From Rhodococcus sp. OK519 (lineage in GTDB: Bacteria; Actinomycetota; Actinomycetes; Mycobacteriales; Mycobacteriaceae): DNA of 64,000 nucleotides. The stretch spans positions 1,116,001-1,180,000 of the forward strand of contig NZ_QAOW01000001.1 in the NCBI RefSeq assembly GCF_003051005.1. The letters run 5' to 3'. The notes beneath the pieces were generated by a model. The model ran no database searches, was not told where the DNA came from, and worked only from the letters and a program-made list of their open reading frames with translations. Positions 26,137 to 35,416 of this stretch are shown piece by piece (position 1 is the first letter of the stretch; every line of letters starts with the position of its first letter). The translations under genes were made by a program, and so were the position numbers.

Positions 26137-26244
26137 CTCGGTGGGCGCTGTCGGCCGCTGGCGCTAGACTTTGGACACACACGCCGACTCGGTCGTGTGG
26201 CCCCGATGGACCGATCGGACCTGGAAGAAGGCTATAGCGCGCAC

Positions 26245-27336
26245 GTGAGTGAACAAGTCGAGAACGGTAGGTCGCACCTGCGCGACGCCCCGCAGGATTC
26301 TGCACAGCCGGCTCAGCGCACCGTGCGCTCGAGCATGGAGTTCCCGCCCGAGGTGGTTCCGCCTCTGCTCGGGTCCACCGACGAGAATCTGACCGCTCTC
26401 GAGCAGGTCCTCGACGCCGACATCCACGTTCGCGGCAACGCCGTCACCCTGACCGGCACACCGGCGGACGTCGCGCTTGCCGAACGACTTCTCGAGCAGC
26501 TCGCAGCGTTGGTTCGCCGAAACCAGCCCATTTCTCCGGACGTGGTTCGCCGCACCCTCGGCATGCTCACTCAGGGTCTCTCGGAGTCGCCGGCAGACGT
26601 GCTTAGCCTGGACATCCTGTCGCGCCGCGGCAAGACGATCCGTCCGAAGACCTTGAACCAGAAGCACTATGTCGACGCGATCGACGAGAACACCATCGTG
26701 TTCGGCGTCGGCCCGGCCGGAACGGGCAAGACTTACCTGGCGATGGCCAAGGCTGTGCAGGCGCTGCAGAGCAAGCAGGTGACGCGGATCATCCTGACCC
26801 GGCCCGCGGTCGAGGCCGGCGAGCGTCTCGGCTTCCTGCCGGGAACGTTGCACGAGAAGATCGACCCGTATCTGCGTCCTCTGCACGACGCCCTGCACGA
26901 CATGATGGATCCCGAGGCCATCCCGAAGCTGATGCAGGCCGGTGTCATCGAGGTTGCGCCGCTCGCCTACATGCGCGGACGCACTCTCAACGATGCGTTC
27001 ATCATCCTCGACGAGGCGCAGAACACCACCGCCGAGCAGATGAAGATGTTCCTCACCCGACTCGGGTTCGGTTCCAAGATCGTCGTCACCGGCGATATCA
27101 CCCAGGTCGACCTGCCCGGCGGGGCGCGGTCGGGACTGCGGGCGGCCACCGAGATCCTCGACGGCATCGGTGGCATCCACTTCTCCGTTCTCGACAGCAG
27201 CGACGTCGTGCGACACCGATTGGTCTCGGACATCGTCGACGCGTACGAGCGGTTCGAGGCGTCCCGTGACGGGGACACCCCGCTCGGGAACCGTGCGCAG
27301 CGACGAGCGGTCCAGCCGCGTCCCCACCGGCGGTAG
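26245..27336 (+). CDS. phoH: PhoH-like P-loop ATPase
   Basis: 363 residues. A KH-like N-terminal part (DADIHVRGNAVTLTGTPADV) precedes the PhoH ATPase with Walker A GPAGTGKT at about 156-163 and Walker B FIILDEAQN. PhoH1 proteins are linked to RNA metabolism and sit with ybeY in most genomes. GTG 26245 gives a start like mycobacterial PhoH1; the frame is open to a GTG at 26197. TAGACT at 26165-26170 is a plausible -10 for the whole phoH-ybeY-CBS-era operon. Confidence 0.9.
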   Translation: MSEQVENGRSHLRDAPQDSAQPAQRTVRSSMEFPPEVVPPLLGSTDENLTALEQVLDADIHVRGNAVTLTGTPADVALAERLLEQLAALVRRNQPISPDVVRRTLGMLTQGLSESPADVLSLDILSRRGKTIRPKTLNQKHYVDAIDENTIVFGVGPAGTGKTYLAMAKAVQALQSKQVTRIILTRPAVEAGERLGFLPGTLHEKIDPYLRPLHDALHDMMDPEAIPKLMQAGVIEVAPLAYMRGRTLNDAFIILDEAQNTTAEQMKMFLTRLGFGSKIVVTGDITQVDLPGGARSGLRAATEILDGIGGIHFSVLDSSDVVRHRLVSDIVDAYERFEASRDGDTPLGNRAQRRAVQPRPHRR

Positions 27337-27394
27337 GGTTGTTTCCGCCCAGAACGGCTCCCGCGTGTTCGCGGCTTACGAAGGAACGACGTAG

Positions 27395-27937
27395 ATGAGT
27401 ATCGAGATCTCCAACGAATCGGGGATGGAAGTCTCCGACGAGGATTTGATCAGCGTCGCCCGGTTCGTGATCGCGAGGATGGACGTGCATCCGGCCGCGG
27501 AACTGTCGATGGTGCTCGTGGATTCGGCGACGATGGCCGACCTCCACATGCGCTGGATGGATCTGCCGGGCCCCACTGACGTGATGTCGTTCCCGATGGA
27601 CGAGCTCGAGCCGGGCGGACGCCCGGATGCCCCGGAGCCCGGTCCGTCGATGCTCGGCGACATCGTCTTGTGCCCGTCGTTCGCGGCGGATCAGGCGCAG
27701 ACGGCGGGGCACTCGCTCGACCAGGAACTGGCGCTGCTCACCGTGCACGGCGTCCTGCACCTCCTCGGCTACGACCATGCCGAGCCCGAGGAGGAGAAAG
27801 AGATGTTCGGCCTGCAGAACCAGCTCCTCGCCGAGTGGTACGAGGACCTGCGCCGCGCCGAGCAGGAGGCCGAGCTCGCGGCACGCGACCAGCGTCTCCT
27901 CGGCAAGGCCGGCTTCTTCGACGGCACTGAGCAGTGA
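27395..27937 (+). CDS. ybeY: Endoribonuclease YbeY (rRNA maturation)
   Basis: 180 residues. The zinc site [11 protein letters not shown] provides H118, H122 and H128, and PTDVMSFPM is the conserved substrate-side loop. YbeY trims 16S rRNA 3' ends and acts in ribosome quality control. ATG 27395 has GAAGGAAC upstream, 58 bases after phoH. Confidence 0.94.
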   Translation: MSIEISNESGMEVSDEDLISVARFVIARMDVHPAAELSMVLVDSATMADLHMRWMDLPGPTDVMSFPMDELEPGGRPDAPEPGPSMLGDIVLCPSFAADQAQTAGHSLDQELALLTVHGVLHLLGYDHAEPEEEKEMFGLQNQLLAEWYEDLRRAEQEAELAARDQRLLGKAGFFDGTEQ

Positions 27938-27961
27938 CGCTCGGCGGACGGTGATCGAGAC

Positions 27962-29284
27962 GTGAACGACGCAGTCGTCCTGGTGCTCGTCGCTGTCATC
28001 CTGGTGCCGCTGGGCGGGCTGTTCGCCGCGCTCGACGCCGCGCTCAACACACTCTCGCCCGCACGGGTGGAGGAGTTGGCGAAGGACGAGCGTCCCGGTG
28101 CTGCGCGCCTGGTGCGAATCGTCTCGGACCGTCCCCGCTACGTCAATCTCATGGTCCTGCTGCGGATCCTGTGCGAGATCGCGGCGGCAGTCCTGCTCGC
28201 GGGTGCGTTGATCGATCTCATGGGCGCCGCCTGGGGCATGGTCGTGACGATCGTCGCCATGGTGCTCGTCGACTACGTCGCGATCGGCGTCGGCCCCCGC
28301 ACCCTGGGGCGGCAACACGCCTACCCGCTGACGCTGGCGGCGGCCGTTCCACTGGTGGCGCTCGGTGCCCTGTTCAGTCCGGTGAGCCGGTTGCTGATTC
28401 TGGTCGGCAACGCGCTCACCCCGGGCCGCGGATTCCGCGCCGGACCGTTTGCGTCCGAGATCGAACTGCGCGAGCTGGTCGATCTGGCGCAGGAGCGCGG
28501 TGTGGTGGCCGACGAGGAACGCCGGATGATCCAGTCGGTGTTCGAACTGGGTGACACGTCCGCGCGCGAGGTGATGGTCCCGCGCACCGAGATGGTGTGG
28601 ATCGAGGCCGACAAGACGGCCGGTCAGGCGACCTCGCTCGCGGTTCGCAGCGGCCACTCCCGGATCCCGGTGATCGGCGAGAACGTCGACGACGTCCTCG
28701 GGGTCGTGTACCTCAAGGACCTGGTGCAGCAGACCTACTATTCGTCCGACGGCGGCCACAGCGTGACGGTGGCTCAGGTGATGCGCCCCGCGGTGTTCGT
28801 GCCCGACTCGAAGCCTCTCGACAGCCTGCTCGCCGAGATGCAGCGCGACCGCAACCACATGGCCGTGCTGGTCGACGAGTACGGCGGCATCGCCGGTCTG
28901 GTGACGATCGAGGACGTGATCGAGGAGATCGTCGGGGAGATCGCCGACGAGTACGACACCGACGAGACCCCGCCGATCGAGGATCTCGGCGACGGCACCT
29001 ACCGAGTGTCGGCGCGGTTGCCCGTCGAGGACCTCGGCGAACTGTTCGACGTCGAGATCCCCGGCGACGAGGTCGAGACGGTCGGCGGGCTGCTCGGCTA
29101 CGAGTTGGGCAGGGTTCCCCTGCCCGGCTCGCAGATCGAGACCGCCGGGCTGCGCTTGCGCGGCGAGGGTGGCGCGGACGTGCGTGGGCGGGTGCGGATC
29201 AGCACGGTGTACGTCGAGCGCGTCCCGACCGAACACAGTGACACCGGCCCGGTGGACGAAGACGGAAACGTGAACCAGGAGTGA
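27962..29284 (+). CDS. CNNM/CBS-domain membrane protein (CorC/HlyC, hemolysin-like family)
   Basis: 440 residues. An N-terminal DUF21 (CNNM) membrane domain of about 130 residues is followed by paired CBS domains ([19 protein letters not shown], then VYLKDLVQ) and a C-terminal CorC/HlyC domain ([20 protein letters not shown]). Relatives are magnesium/cobalt exporters. The gene lies between ybeY and era as in mycobacteria. The start is GTG 27962; era begins 1 base after its stop. Confidence 0.9.
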   Translation: MNDAVVLVLVAVILVPLGGLFAALDAALNTLSPARVEELAKDERPGAARLVRIVSDRPRYVNLMVLLRILCEIAAAVLLAGALIDLMGAAWGMVVTIVAMVLVDYVAIGVGPRTLGRQHAYPLTLAAAVPLVALGALFSPVSRLLILVGNALTPGRGFRAGPFASEIELRELVDLAQERGVVADEERRMIQSVFELGDTSAREVMVPRTEMVWIEADKTAGQATSLAVRSGHSRIPVIGENVDDVLGVVYLKDLVQQTYYSSDGGHSVTVAQVMRPAVFVPDSKPLDSLLAEMQRDRNHMAVLVDEYGGIAGLVTIEDVIEEIVGEIADEYDTDETPPIEDLGDGTYRVSARLPVEDLGELFDVEIPGDEVETVGGLLGYELGRVPLPGSQIETAGLRLRGEGGADVRGRVRISTVYVERVPTEHSDTGPVDEDGNVNQE

Positions 29285-29285
29285 T

Positions 29286-30203
29286 ATGACCGACAACGAA
29301 TTCCGTTCCGGCTTCGTTTGTTTCGTGGGACGGCCCAATACGGGCAAGTCGACGCTGACGAACGCGCTGGTCGGCGAGAAGATCGCGATCACCTCGTCGC
29401 GACCGCAGACCACGCGCCACACGATCCGCGGCATCGTGCATCGTGACTTCGCGCAGCTGATCCTGGTCGACACCCCCGGCCTGCACCGGCCGCGGACGCT
29501 GCTCGGCCAGCGCCTCAACGACCTCGTGCGCGACACGTACTCCGAGGTCGACATCATCTGCCTGTGCATCCCGGCCGACGAGAAGATCGGCCCCGGCGAC
29601 CGGTGGATCGTCGAGCAGGTGCGCCAGATGGCACCCAAGACCAAGCTGGTCGGCATCGTCACCAAGATCGACAAGATGACCAAGGACGGCGTCGCCAAGC
29701 AGCTCATGGCGGTGTCCGCGCTTCTCGGCCCGGAGGCCGAGGTGATCCCCGTGTCCGCCGTCTCCGGCGAGCAGGTGGAACTGCTGGTGAAGGTCCTCGC
29801 CGGGATGATGGAGCCCGGTCCCGCGTTCTACCCCGACGGCGAACTGACCGACGAGCCCGAGGAAACCCTCATGGCCGAGCTGATCCGCGAGGCAGCGCTC
29901 GAGGGGCTCGGCGACGAACTGCCGCACTCGCTGGCCGTCGTCATCGAGGAGATCATCGAACGCGAAGGTCGCACCGAGAAGCAGGGCAAGATGCTCGACG
30001 TGCACGCGCTGCTGTACGTCGAACGGCCCAGCCAGAAGGGCATCGTGATCGGCAAGGGCGGTGCCCGGCTGCGCGAGGTCGGAACCGCGGCTCGCAAGCA
30101 GATCGAGAAGCTGCTCGGCGTCAAGATCTACCTGGAGTTGCACGTCAAGGTGGCCAAGGATTGGCAGCGCGACCCGAAGCAGCTGGGCCGCCTCGGTTTC
30201 TAG
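29286..30203 (+). CDS. era: GTPase Era
   Basis: 305 residues. G1 GRPNTGKST at 15-23, G3 DTPG at 62-65 and G4 TKID at 126-129 are intact, and a C-terminal KH domain has IVIGKGGARLREVG. Era binds the 16S rRNA 3' end and the 30S subunit in ribosome assembly. ATG 29286 is 1 base after the previous stop. A strong terminator follows. Confidence 0.95.
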   Translation: MTDNEFRSGFVCFVGRPNTGKSTLTNALVGEKIAITSSRPQTTRHTIRGIVHRDFAQLILVDTPGLHRPRTLLGQRLNDLVRDTYSEVDIICLCIPADEKIGPGDRWIVEQVRQMAPKTKLVGIVTKIDKMTKDGVAKQLMAVSALLGPEAEVIPVSAVSGEQVELLVKVLAGMMEPGPAFYPDGELTDEPEETLMAELIREAALEGLGDELPHSLAVVIEEIIEREGRTEKQGKMLDVHALLYVERPSQKGIVIGKGGARLREVGTAARKQIEKLLGVKIYLELHVKVAKDWQRDPKQLGRLGF

Positions 30204-30224
30204 TCCTCTGCCGCGCCAGTTCTT

Positions 30225-30266
30225 GTCGTGCCGCTCCTCCGATCGGGGGAGCGGCACGACTGTTTT
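30225..30266. terminator. Bidirectional terminator between era and the TetR gene
   Basis: A 16-bp stem (GTCGTGCCGCTCCTCC with its complement, one G-U pair) and a GATC loop, followed by TGTTTT on the + strand. It serves era and, in reverse, the convergent amidase-TetR operon. Confidence 0.85.
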
Positions 30267-30286
30267 CGGCGCGGCACGGTGGATTC

Positions 30287-30856
30287 TCACGGCCTCGGAA
30301 CGAACGCGCCGCGGATCAACTGGAGCACCGCGACCGCGATTTCCTGTCCGCCGTCGCCGGTAGCGAGACGACGCAACTGCAGGCCGGCGATGGTCGCCAC
30401 CAGGGTGGGTGCCAGTGACTCCGGGTGCGGGATCCCGAGAGCGGTCAGGATCGTGACCGTCAGGTCGTCATAGGCCGCGAAGCACTGGGCCGCGGCGTCA
30501 CGCAGTTCGGGGTCACGTCCGGCCTGGATGTAGAGCTCGAACGGTGCGATCCGCTCGGCGGAGAACGTGAGATCACGGGCGATCCGCTCGGTGATCGCCG
30601 CGGCATCCTCGACACTGATGCCGGTTTCCCGGTAGCTCTCCGCGATCTCGCGGAGGCGGGCGGTCTCCTCGGCGACGAAGTCGGTCAACGCTGCTCGGAG
30701 TAGCTCCGGTTGCGTCGCGAAGTGGTACGTCACCGATCCGAGGGACACCGCGGCCTCGGCGGCGATGCGCCGATTCGTCACCGCCGGAACACCTTCGGTG
30801 CCGACGATGTGCAGTGCGGCGGCGAGAATGCGGTCACGGACCGACGTCGTGGCCAT
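30287..30856 (-). CDS. TetR family regulator, downstream of the amidase
   Basis: 189 residues. The N-terminal HTH reads VRDRILAAALHIVGTEGVPA, TNRRIAAEAAVSLGSVTYHFA. The remainder is a helical ligand domain. ATG 30856 comes 2 bases after the amidase stop, so the regulator is made with the amidase and likely controls it through the 16-bp palindrome upstream of the amidase. Confidence 0.85.
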   Translation of the reverse strand: MATTSVRDRILAAALHIVGTEGVPAVTNRRIAAEAAVSLGSVTYHFATQPELLRAALTDFVAEETARLREIAESYRETGISVEDAAAITERIARDLTFSAERIAPFELYIQAGRDPELRDAAAQCFAAYDDLTVTILTALGIPHPESLAPTLVATIAGLQLRRLATGDGGQEIAVAVLQLIRGAFVPRP

Positions 30857-30858
30857 GG

Positions 30859-32289
30859 TCACCACCACTGCCCGGGACGGTGGTCGTGCCAGTTCAGTAC
30901 CGACTCGAGCTGTGCGGCAAGGGAAACCAGAAGCGGCTCGGTGTTGTCGTGCCCCATCAGCTGGACGCCGATCGGTAGTCCGTCGGCGGTGAAGCCTGCC
31001 GGGACATTCACGCTGGGCCATCCCAGGATGTTCCACGGCCACGTGTACGGGCACGCGGCGGTGATCACCTTGTCGGTCTCGACCCCGCCGATCGCGTCCA
31101 TCGCGTCGACGCGCGGCGGGGGAGTTGCGGTGGTGGGGGCGAGGATCACGTCGTAGTCGTCGAAGATCGCCCCGATTCGACGCCGCATCCGCGGCTCGGC
31201 AGCCCGGGCGGCACGCAGTGGCCAGCCGGACAGCATTCGCCCGGTGCGGGCGTTGGCGCGGGTACGCGGATCGACCAGCGTCGCGTCGGGTAGCCGATCG
31301 AGCCACACGTCCACCCCGGCAAGCGAGCGGGGAAGGAAGTTGAGCCCCAGCAGGATTCCGTACTCGGGGTCGTCGACGACGACGTCGTGACCGAGGCGGC
31401 GCAGGGTGTGGGCAGTGCGTCCCACTGCCGCCCGGATCTCCGGGTGCAGTGCCGTCGGCGTGGCGGTGAACGGGATGCGCAGCGACAGCGCGATCCGCAG
31501 GCGTCCCGGATCGCGTCCGACCGCGTCGCGCACCGTGACCGGTGGCGGCTTGTGCAGGTCGCCGTCGTGGTTGCCGGCGATCACGTCGAATAGCAGGGCC
31601 GCGTCGGCAACCGTGCGGGCCAGCGGGCCGTTGACGGTGATGCCGTGGAACGACTCGGCCTCGGGCCACGTCGAGATGCGGCCGCGCTGAGGCTTGATCC
31701 CGACCAGGTGGGTCCAGGCCGCGGGGATGCGTACCGATCCGGCGCCGTCGGAACCGACGGCGGCGGGCACCAGACCGGCGGCGACGGCCGCCGCGCTGCC
31801 ACCGGACGAGCCACCCGGGGTGCGATCGCGGCCCCACGGGTTACGGGTGTGGCCGAACGCGCTGCCACCGGTGAACGGCCACTGACCCAGCTCGGGGCTG
31901 TTGGTCTTGCCGACGATCACGGCGCCCGCGTCGCGGAGGCGGCGGACCATCTCGGAGTCGGCGGTCTTCACCGGGAACTCGCCGGGGCACCCGAACGCGG
32001 TGGTCTCGCCGGTCACGTCGACGTCGTCCTTCACCGCGATCGGGACTCCGAGGAGGGGTAGGCGTTCCCCCGCTGCCAGGCGGCGGTCGGCGTCGGCGGC
32101 CTCGGCCAGAGCCCCGGCGCGGCGCACGATGCGGAAGGCGTTGAGCGTGGGCTGGCTGGCCTCGATCCGGTCCAGGGAATCGATGATCGCAGCGACGGAC
32201 GATGTCCGGCCCGCCGCGAGCGCCGCCGCCTGCTCCTCGAGCCCGGGTGCGTTCCCCGCGACGCCGTGTTCCTGCAGTTCAGTGCTCAT
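30859..32289 (-). CDS. Amidase signature family hydrolase
   Basis: 476 residues. The Ser-cisSer-Lys triad is visible: Lys87 in GVPIAVKDD, the GGSSGGS loop at 159-165 and the nucleophile Ser185 in GSDGAGSVRIPA. The substrate amide is unknown. It is the first gene of a two-gene operon with a TetR regulator. The palindrome GTTCGTTCGAACGAAC lies 22 bases upstream of the start. Confidence 0.88.
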   Translation of the reverse strand: MSTELQEHGVAGNAPGLEEQAAALAAGRTSSVAAIIDSLDRIEASQPTLNAFRIVRRAGALAEAADADRRLAAGERLPLLGVPIAVKDDVDVTGETTAFGCPGEFPVKTADSEMVRRLRDAGAVIVGKTNSPELGQWPFTGGSAFGHTRNPWGRDRTPGGSSGGSAAAVAAGLVPAAVGSDGAGSVRIPAAWTHLVGIKPQRGRISTWPEAESFHGITVNGPLARTVADAALLFDVIAGNHDGDLHKPPPVTVRDAVGRDPGRLRIALSLRIPFTATPTALHPEIRAAVGRTAHTLRRLGHDVVVDDPEYGILLGLNFLPRSLAGVDVWLDRLPDATLVDPRTRANARTGRMLSGWPLRAARAAEPRMRRRIGAIFDDYDVILAPTTATPPPRVDAMDAIGGVETDKVITAACPYTWPWNILGWPSVNVPAGFTADGLPIGVQLMGHDNTEPLLVSLAAQLESVLNWHDHRPGQWW

Positions 32290-32310
32290 TGCCGCCCCGT
32301 TCGCGCTTCC

Positions 32311-32326
32311 GTTCGTTCGAACGAAC
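32311..32326. promoter_or_regulatory. 16-bp perfect palindrome, operator candidate for the amidase-TetR operon
   Basis: GTTCGTTCGAACGAAC is fully symmetric. On the reverse strand a TACTGT -10-like hexamer stands just upstream of it (32332-32327), so a bound repressor would block transcription start. recO starts on the other side at 32411. Confidence 0.6.
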
Positions 32327-32410
32327 AGTAACGCGTTCCAGTTTTGGGTGGGGCGGCTTTCGTGGACGCGCCTGTCCTCCGGTGTCGGTGCGCCGTGGGA
32401 GACTGGCGAG

Positions 32411-33226
32411 GTGAGGTTGTACCGGGACTATGCGGTTGTGCTGCGCCAGCACAAGCTGGGCGAAGCCGACCGCATCGTGACCCTGCTCACCCGCCAGCAC
32501 GGCCTGGTCCGGGCGGTCGCGAAGGGGGTGCGCCGCACCAAGTCGAAGTTCGGGGGCCGGCTCGAGCCGTTCGCGCACATCGACGTGCAGTTGCATCCCG
32601 GTCGTAGTCTCGACATCGTCACCCAGGTGCACACCGTCGACGCGTTCGGTGTCGATATCGTCGACGATTACGGCCGCTACACCACCGCGTGCGCGATTCT
32701 CGAGACGGCCGAGCGGTTGGCCGGTGAGGAGCGGGCCCCGGCGCCGCGGTTGCACAGTCTCACCGTCGGGGCCCTGCGGGCGGTGGGCGAGCAGGCGCGG
32801 CCCGTCGAACTGGTCCTCGACGCCTACCTGTTGCGGGCGATGGGCTACGCGGGCTGGGCTCCGGCGCTCACCGATTGTGCGCGCTGCGCGGCGCCCGGTC
32901 CGCATCGCGCATTCCACGTCGCCGCCGGTGGCGCGGTATGCGTGCACTGTCGGCCGCCGGGGGCGGCGACGCCGTCCGTCGGTGTGCTCGATCTCATGGA
33001 CGCGCTCGCGCACGGGCAGTGGAAGGACACGGAGACCGCGACGCCGGCGATGCGCAGCCAGGCCAGTGGGCTGATCGCCGCGCACCTCCAGTGGCACCTC
33101 GAGCGGCAGCTGCGCACGCTGCCCCTGATCGAACGTCACCGACCCCATCCGGCAGTCGGGCACGACGAGGCGGTCAGGCAGGATGGGGAGCGTGATTCGA
33201 CGACGCGAACCGCAAGCTCAGCCTGA
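32411..33226 (+). CDS. recO: DNA repair protein RecO
   Basis: 271 residues. An N-terminal OB fold ([36 protein letters not shown]) is followed by a helical domain with a zinc-like C4 set ([19 protein letters not shown] and CVHC). It loads RecA with RecR. GTG 32411 is preceded by GAGACT 6 bases upstream. The last 12 codons overlap the start of uppS. Confidence 0.92.
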   Translation: MRLYRDYAVVLRQHKLGEADRIVTLLTRQHGLVRAVAKGVRRTKSKFGGRLEPFAHIDVQLHPGRSLDIVTQVHTVDAFGVDIVDDYGRYTTACAILETAERLAGEERAPAPRLHSLTVGALRAVGEQARPVELVLDAYLLRAMGYAGWAPALTDCARCAAPGPHRAFHVAAGGAVCVHCRPPGAATPSVGVLDLMDALAHGQWKDTETATPAMRSQASGLIAAHLQWHLERQLRTLPLIERHRPHPAVGHDEAVRQDGERDSTTRTASSA

Positions 33227-33995
33227 CCGGGAGATCCGCCCGCCCGCCCCGCACCCCTCGGGTGCGCGTCCGCCCATCCTCCAGCCCGAGTTGATCCCCA
33301 ATCACGTAGCGCTCGTGATGGACGGCAACGGCCGCTGGGCGCAGGATCGGGGACTGCCGCGGACCGCCGGACACGAGCGCGGCGAGGCCGTTCTCATGGA
33401 CACCCTCGAGGGATGCATCGAGATCGGCGTGAAGTGGTTGTCCGCGTACGCCTTCTCCACCGAGAACTGGAAGCGCAGCCCCGACGAGGTCAAGTTCCTC
33501 ATGGGATTCAACCGGGACGTCATCCGCCGCCGCCGCGACGAGATGCACGAGATGGGCGTGCGCGTGCGCTGGGCCGGGCGTCGACCGCGCCTGTGGCGCA
33601 GTGTCATCAAGGAACTCGAGATCGCCGAGGAGCTCACCAAGGACAACACCGTCATGACGCTGACGATGTGCGTCAACTACGGTGGGCGCGCCGAGATCGC
33701 CGACGCGGCAAAGGAAATCGCTCGGCGCGCGGCGGCGGGTGAGCTCGATCCCGAGAAGATCACCGAGGCCACGTTCGCGAAGTACCTCGACGAGCCCGAC
33801 ATGCCGGACGTCGACCTGTTTCTGCGCCCGTCCGGCGAGCAGCGCACGTCGAACTTCCTCATCTGGCAGGCGGCGTATGCCGAACTGGTGTTCCAGGAGA
33901 AGCTGTTTCCCGACTTCGACCGCCGGGACCTGTGGGCTGCGTGCATCGAGTATGCGTCGCGGGATCGCCGCTTCGGGGGAGTGAGATACCAGTGA
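33192..33995 (+). CDS. uppS: Isoprenyl (undecaprenyl/decaprenyl) diphosphate synthase
   Basis: 267 residues. Catalytic Asp44 sits in [13 protein letters not shown], and the later [14 protein letters not shown] is the conserved substrate-binding motif of cis-prenyltransferases. It makes the long lipid carrier for peptidoglycan and arabinogalactan. The mycobacterial counterpart in the same place, after recO, makes decaprenyl diphosphate. GTG 33192 is chosen because CAGGAT is 7 bases upstream; an ATG at 33183 is in frame. It overlaps the recO 3' end by 35 bases. Confidence 0.92.
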   Translation: MIRRREPQAQPDREIRPPAPHPSGARPPILQPELIPNHVALVMDGNGRWAQDRGLPRTAGHERGEAVLMDTLEGCIEIGVKWLSAYAFSTENWKRSPDEVKFLMGFNRDVIRRRRDEMHEMGVRVRWAGRRPRLWRSVIKELEIAEELTKDNTVMTLTMCVNYGGRAEIADAAKEIARRAAAGELDPEKITEATFAKYLDEPDMPDVDLFLRPSGEQRTSNFLIWQAAYAELVFQEKLFPDFDRRDLWAACIEYASRDRRFGGVRYQ

Positions 33996-34399
33996 GCGAT
34001 GGGACGGCGGCGGCCGAGGAGTTGCAGGAGCGGGCGCGGGCAGCACTCGCAGGATTCGTCGACGTCGAGGCCGACGACGACGATTCACTGCGCTTCGAGT
34101 ACGGCGGAGCGCTCTGTTCACTGCGCGCGGTCACCCTCGCCGACGGCCTCGACGTCCTGTCCTTGACGGGCGTCCTCGCGTGGGATCGGACTGTGTCGCC
34201 GACGCTCCACAAGCGGGTCGCCGAACGGAACGCCCGTCTGCAATTCGGCTCGATCGTCGTCGTCACCCGCGGTCGGCAGGCCGACGTCGTGCTGCGCTAC
34301 ACGTTCCCGGCCACCGGCCTGGCGGACGCGCCGCTCACCACCATGCTGCTGCTGGTGCTGTCGGGCGCAGAGGAGGCGCGCAAGGGGCTGCTGGCGTAG
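33992..34399 (+). CDS. Conserved 135-aa protein, type III secretion chaperone-like fold
   Basis: The start is GTG 33992, overlapping the uppS stop (GTGA). The sequence [20 protein letters not shown] and [20 protein letters not shown] is typical of the YbjN/CesT-like small alpha-beta proteins found after uppS in mycobacteria. No catalytic residues stand out. The role is unknown; the tight coupling with uppS suggests a shared envelope function, but that is inference. Confidence 0.7.
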   Translation: MSDGTAAAEELQERARAALAGFVDVEADDDDSLRFEYGGALCSLRAVTLADGLDVLSLTGVLAWDRTVSPTLHKRVAERNARLQFGSIVVVTRGRQADVVLRYTFPATGLADAPLTTMLLLVLSGAEEARKGLLA

Positions 34400-34430
34400 G
34401 CCTTGTCGAGTAGGCCTTACCGAGCGACCC

Positions 34431-34865
34431 TTACCGAGCCTGGGCGCAGTCCCGGCACGTGCCGAAGATCTCGACGGTGTGGCTGACGTCGGTGAAACCG
34501 TTGCTGTCGGCGATGGTCTGCGACCACTGCTCGACCGCGGGTCCGTCGACCTCGACGGTGAAACCGCAAGCGCGGCACACCAGATGGTGGTGGTGGCCGG
34601 ACGAGCAGCGTCGGTACACGGACTCGCCGGTGTCGGTGCGCAGGACGTCGACGGTGCCGGCGTCGGCGAGCGTCTGGAGCGTTCGGTAGACGGTGGTGAG
34701 GCCGATGCCCTGGCCGCGTCGGCGCAACTCGTCGTGCAGTTCCTGTGCCGACCGGAATTCGGTGATCTCGTCGAGAAGTGCGGAGATGGCGCTGCGCTGC
34801 TTCGTGGAACGCACGCCGACGACGGCGCGGCGGCTGTCGGTCTCGTCGGTCAGGTTGTCGGTCAT
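34431..34865 (-). CDS. zur: Zinc uptake regulator Zur (Fur family)
   Basis: 144 residues. The DNA-binding winged helix contains [14 protein letters not shown]. The metal sites are HHHH at 91-94, C97, C100, C137 and C140 (two CxxC pairs form the structural zinc). It represses zinc uptake genes when Zn2+ is high. ATG 34865 overlaps the smtB stop (ATGA), and the smtB-zur operon is the mycobacterial arrangement. Fur-family alternatives are less likely given this context. Confidence 0.9.
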   Translation of the reverse strand: MTDNLTDETDSRRAVVGVRSTKQRSAISALLDEITEFRSAQELHDELRRRGQGIGLTTVYRTLQTLADAGTVDVLRTDTGESVYRRCSSGHHHHLVCRACGFTVEVDGPAVEQWSQTIADSNGFTDVSHTVEIFGTCRDCAQAR

Positions 34866-35227
34866 TGTTCCTCCGCGTGGGCCACAGCGTCGACGACGAT
34901 GTGGGCGAGATGGTCGTCGACGAGGCGGTACATCACCTCGCGGCCGTTGCGTTCCCCGTGTACGACACCGGCGGCCTTGAGGACCCGCAGGTGTTGGCTG
35001 ATCAGTGGCTGTGTGACGCCGAGTGCGCCGACGAGTTCGTGCACGCAGCGTTGGGACTCGCGCAGCTGCAGGACGATCGCAATCCGTACCGGTGCCGCGA
35101 GTGCGCGGAGGATCTCGCCGGCAGCGGTGAGCGTTTCCTTCGACGGCAGCGGCGCGGCAGGGGCGTCGGAGCACGGGCCCTCGGCCGAGGTGTCGGCGCG
35201 CGGGTTCCCCGCGTCGGCGATGCTCAC
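34862..35227 (-). CDS. smtB: ArsR/SmtB family zinc-responsive repressor
   Basis: 121 residues with a winged helix ([20 protein letters not shown]). The alpha-5 site is complete: D104-x-H106-x10-H117-x2-E120, the classic zinc-sensing set of SmtB. When zinc is low it should repress the smtB-zur operon, and zinc releases it. Its promoter has TTGAYATGCA half-sites facing each other (35278-35320). Confidence 0.9.
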   Translation of the reverse strand: MSIADAGNPRADTSAEGPCSDAPAAPLPSKETLTAAGEILRALAAPVRIAIVLQLRESQRCVHELVGALGVTQPLISQHLRVLKAAGVVHGERNGREVMYRLVDDHLAHIVVDAVAHAEEQ

Positions 35228-35277
35228 GGCGTCAGCTCCTCACATGCGTACGGTCGGGCTCTGACCAGCCACCTTAT

Positions 35278-35320
35278 TGCAAATCAATTCCATTTTGATA
35301 TGCACGAATATGCATGTCAA
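35278..35320. promoter_or_regulatory. SmtB operator candidate: three facing half-sites
   Basis: TGCAAATCAA (35278-35287), TTGATATGCA (35295-35304) and TGCATGTCAA (35311-35320) create two overlapping inverted repeats with 7- and 6-base spacers. The half-site consensus is TTGAYATGCA. The region lies between the divergent smtB and glyS starts, is AT-rich for this genome and fits an ArsR-type operator. Confidence 0.55.
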
Positions 35321-35416
35321 CCGGGTGCGTGGGACGACGGCGCGGATACCGATACTCTGGACAGGCGAAAACCGCACGTGAACCACGCATCTATTACCCA
35401 GATGGAGAGCAGCCCA

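Noticed and set aside
27098-29707. An 869-codon open frame antisense to ybeY, the CBS protein and era
   Set aside because: It spans three well-supported genes on the other strand and has no recognisable domain.
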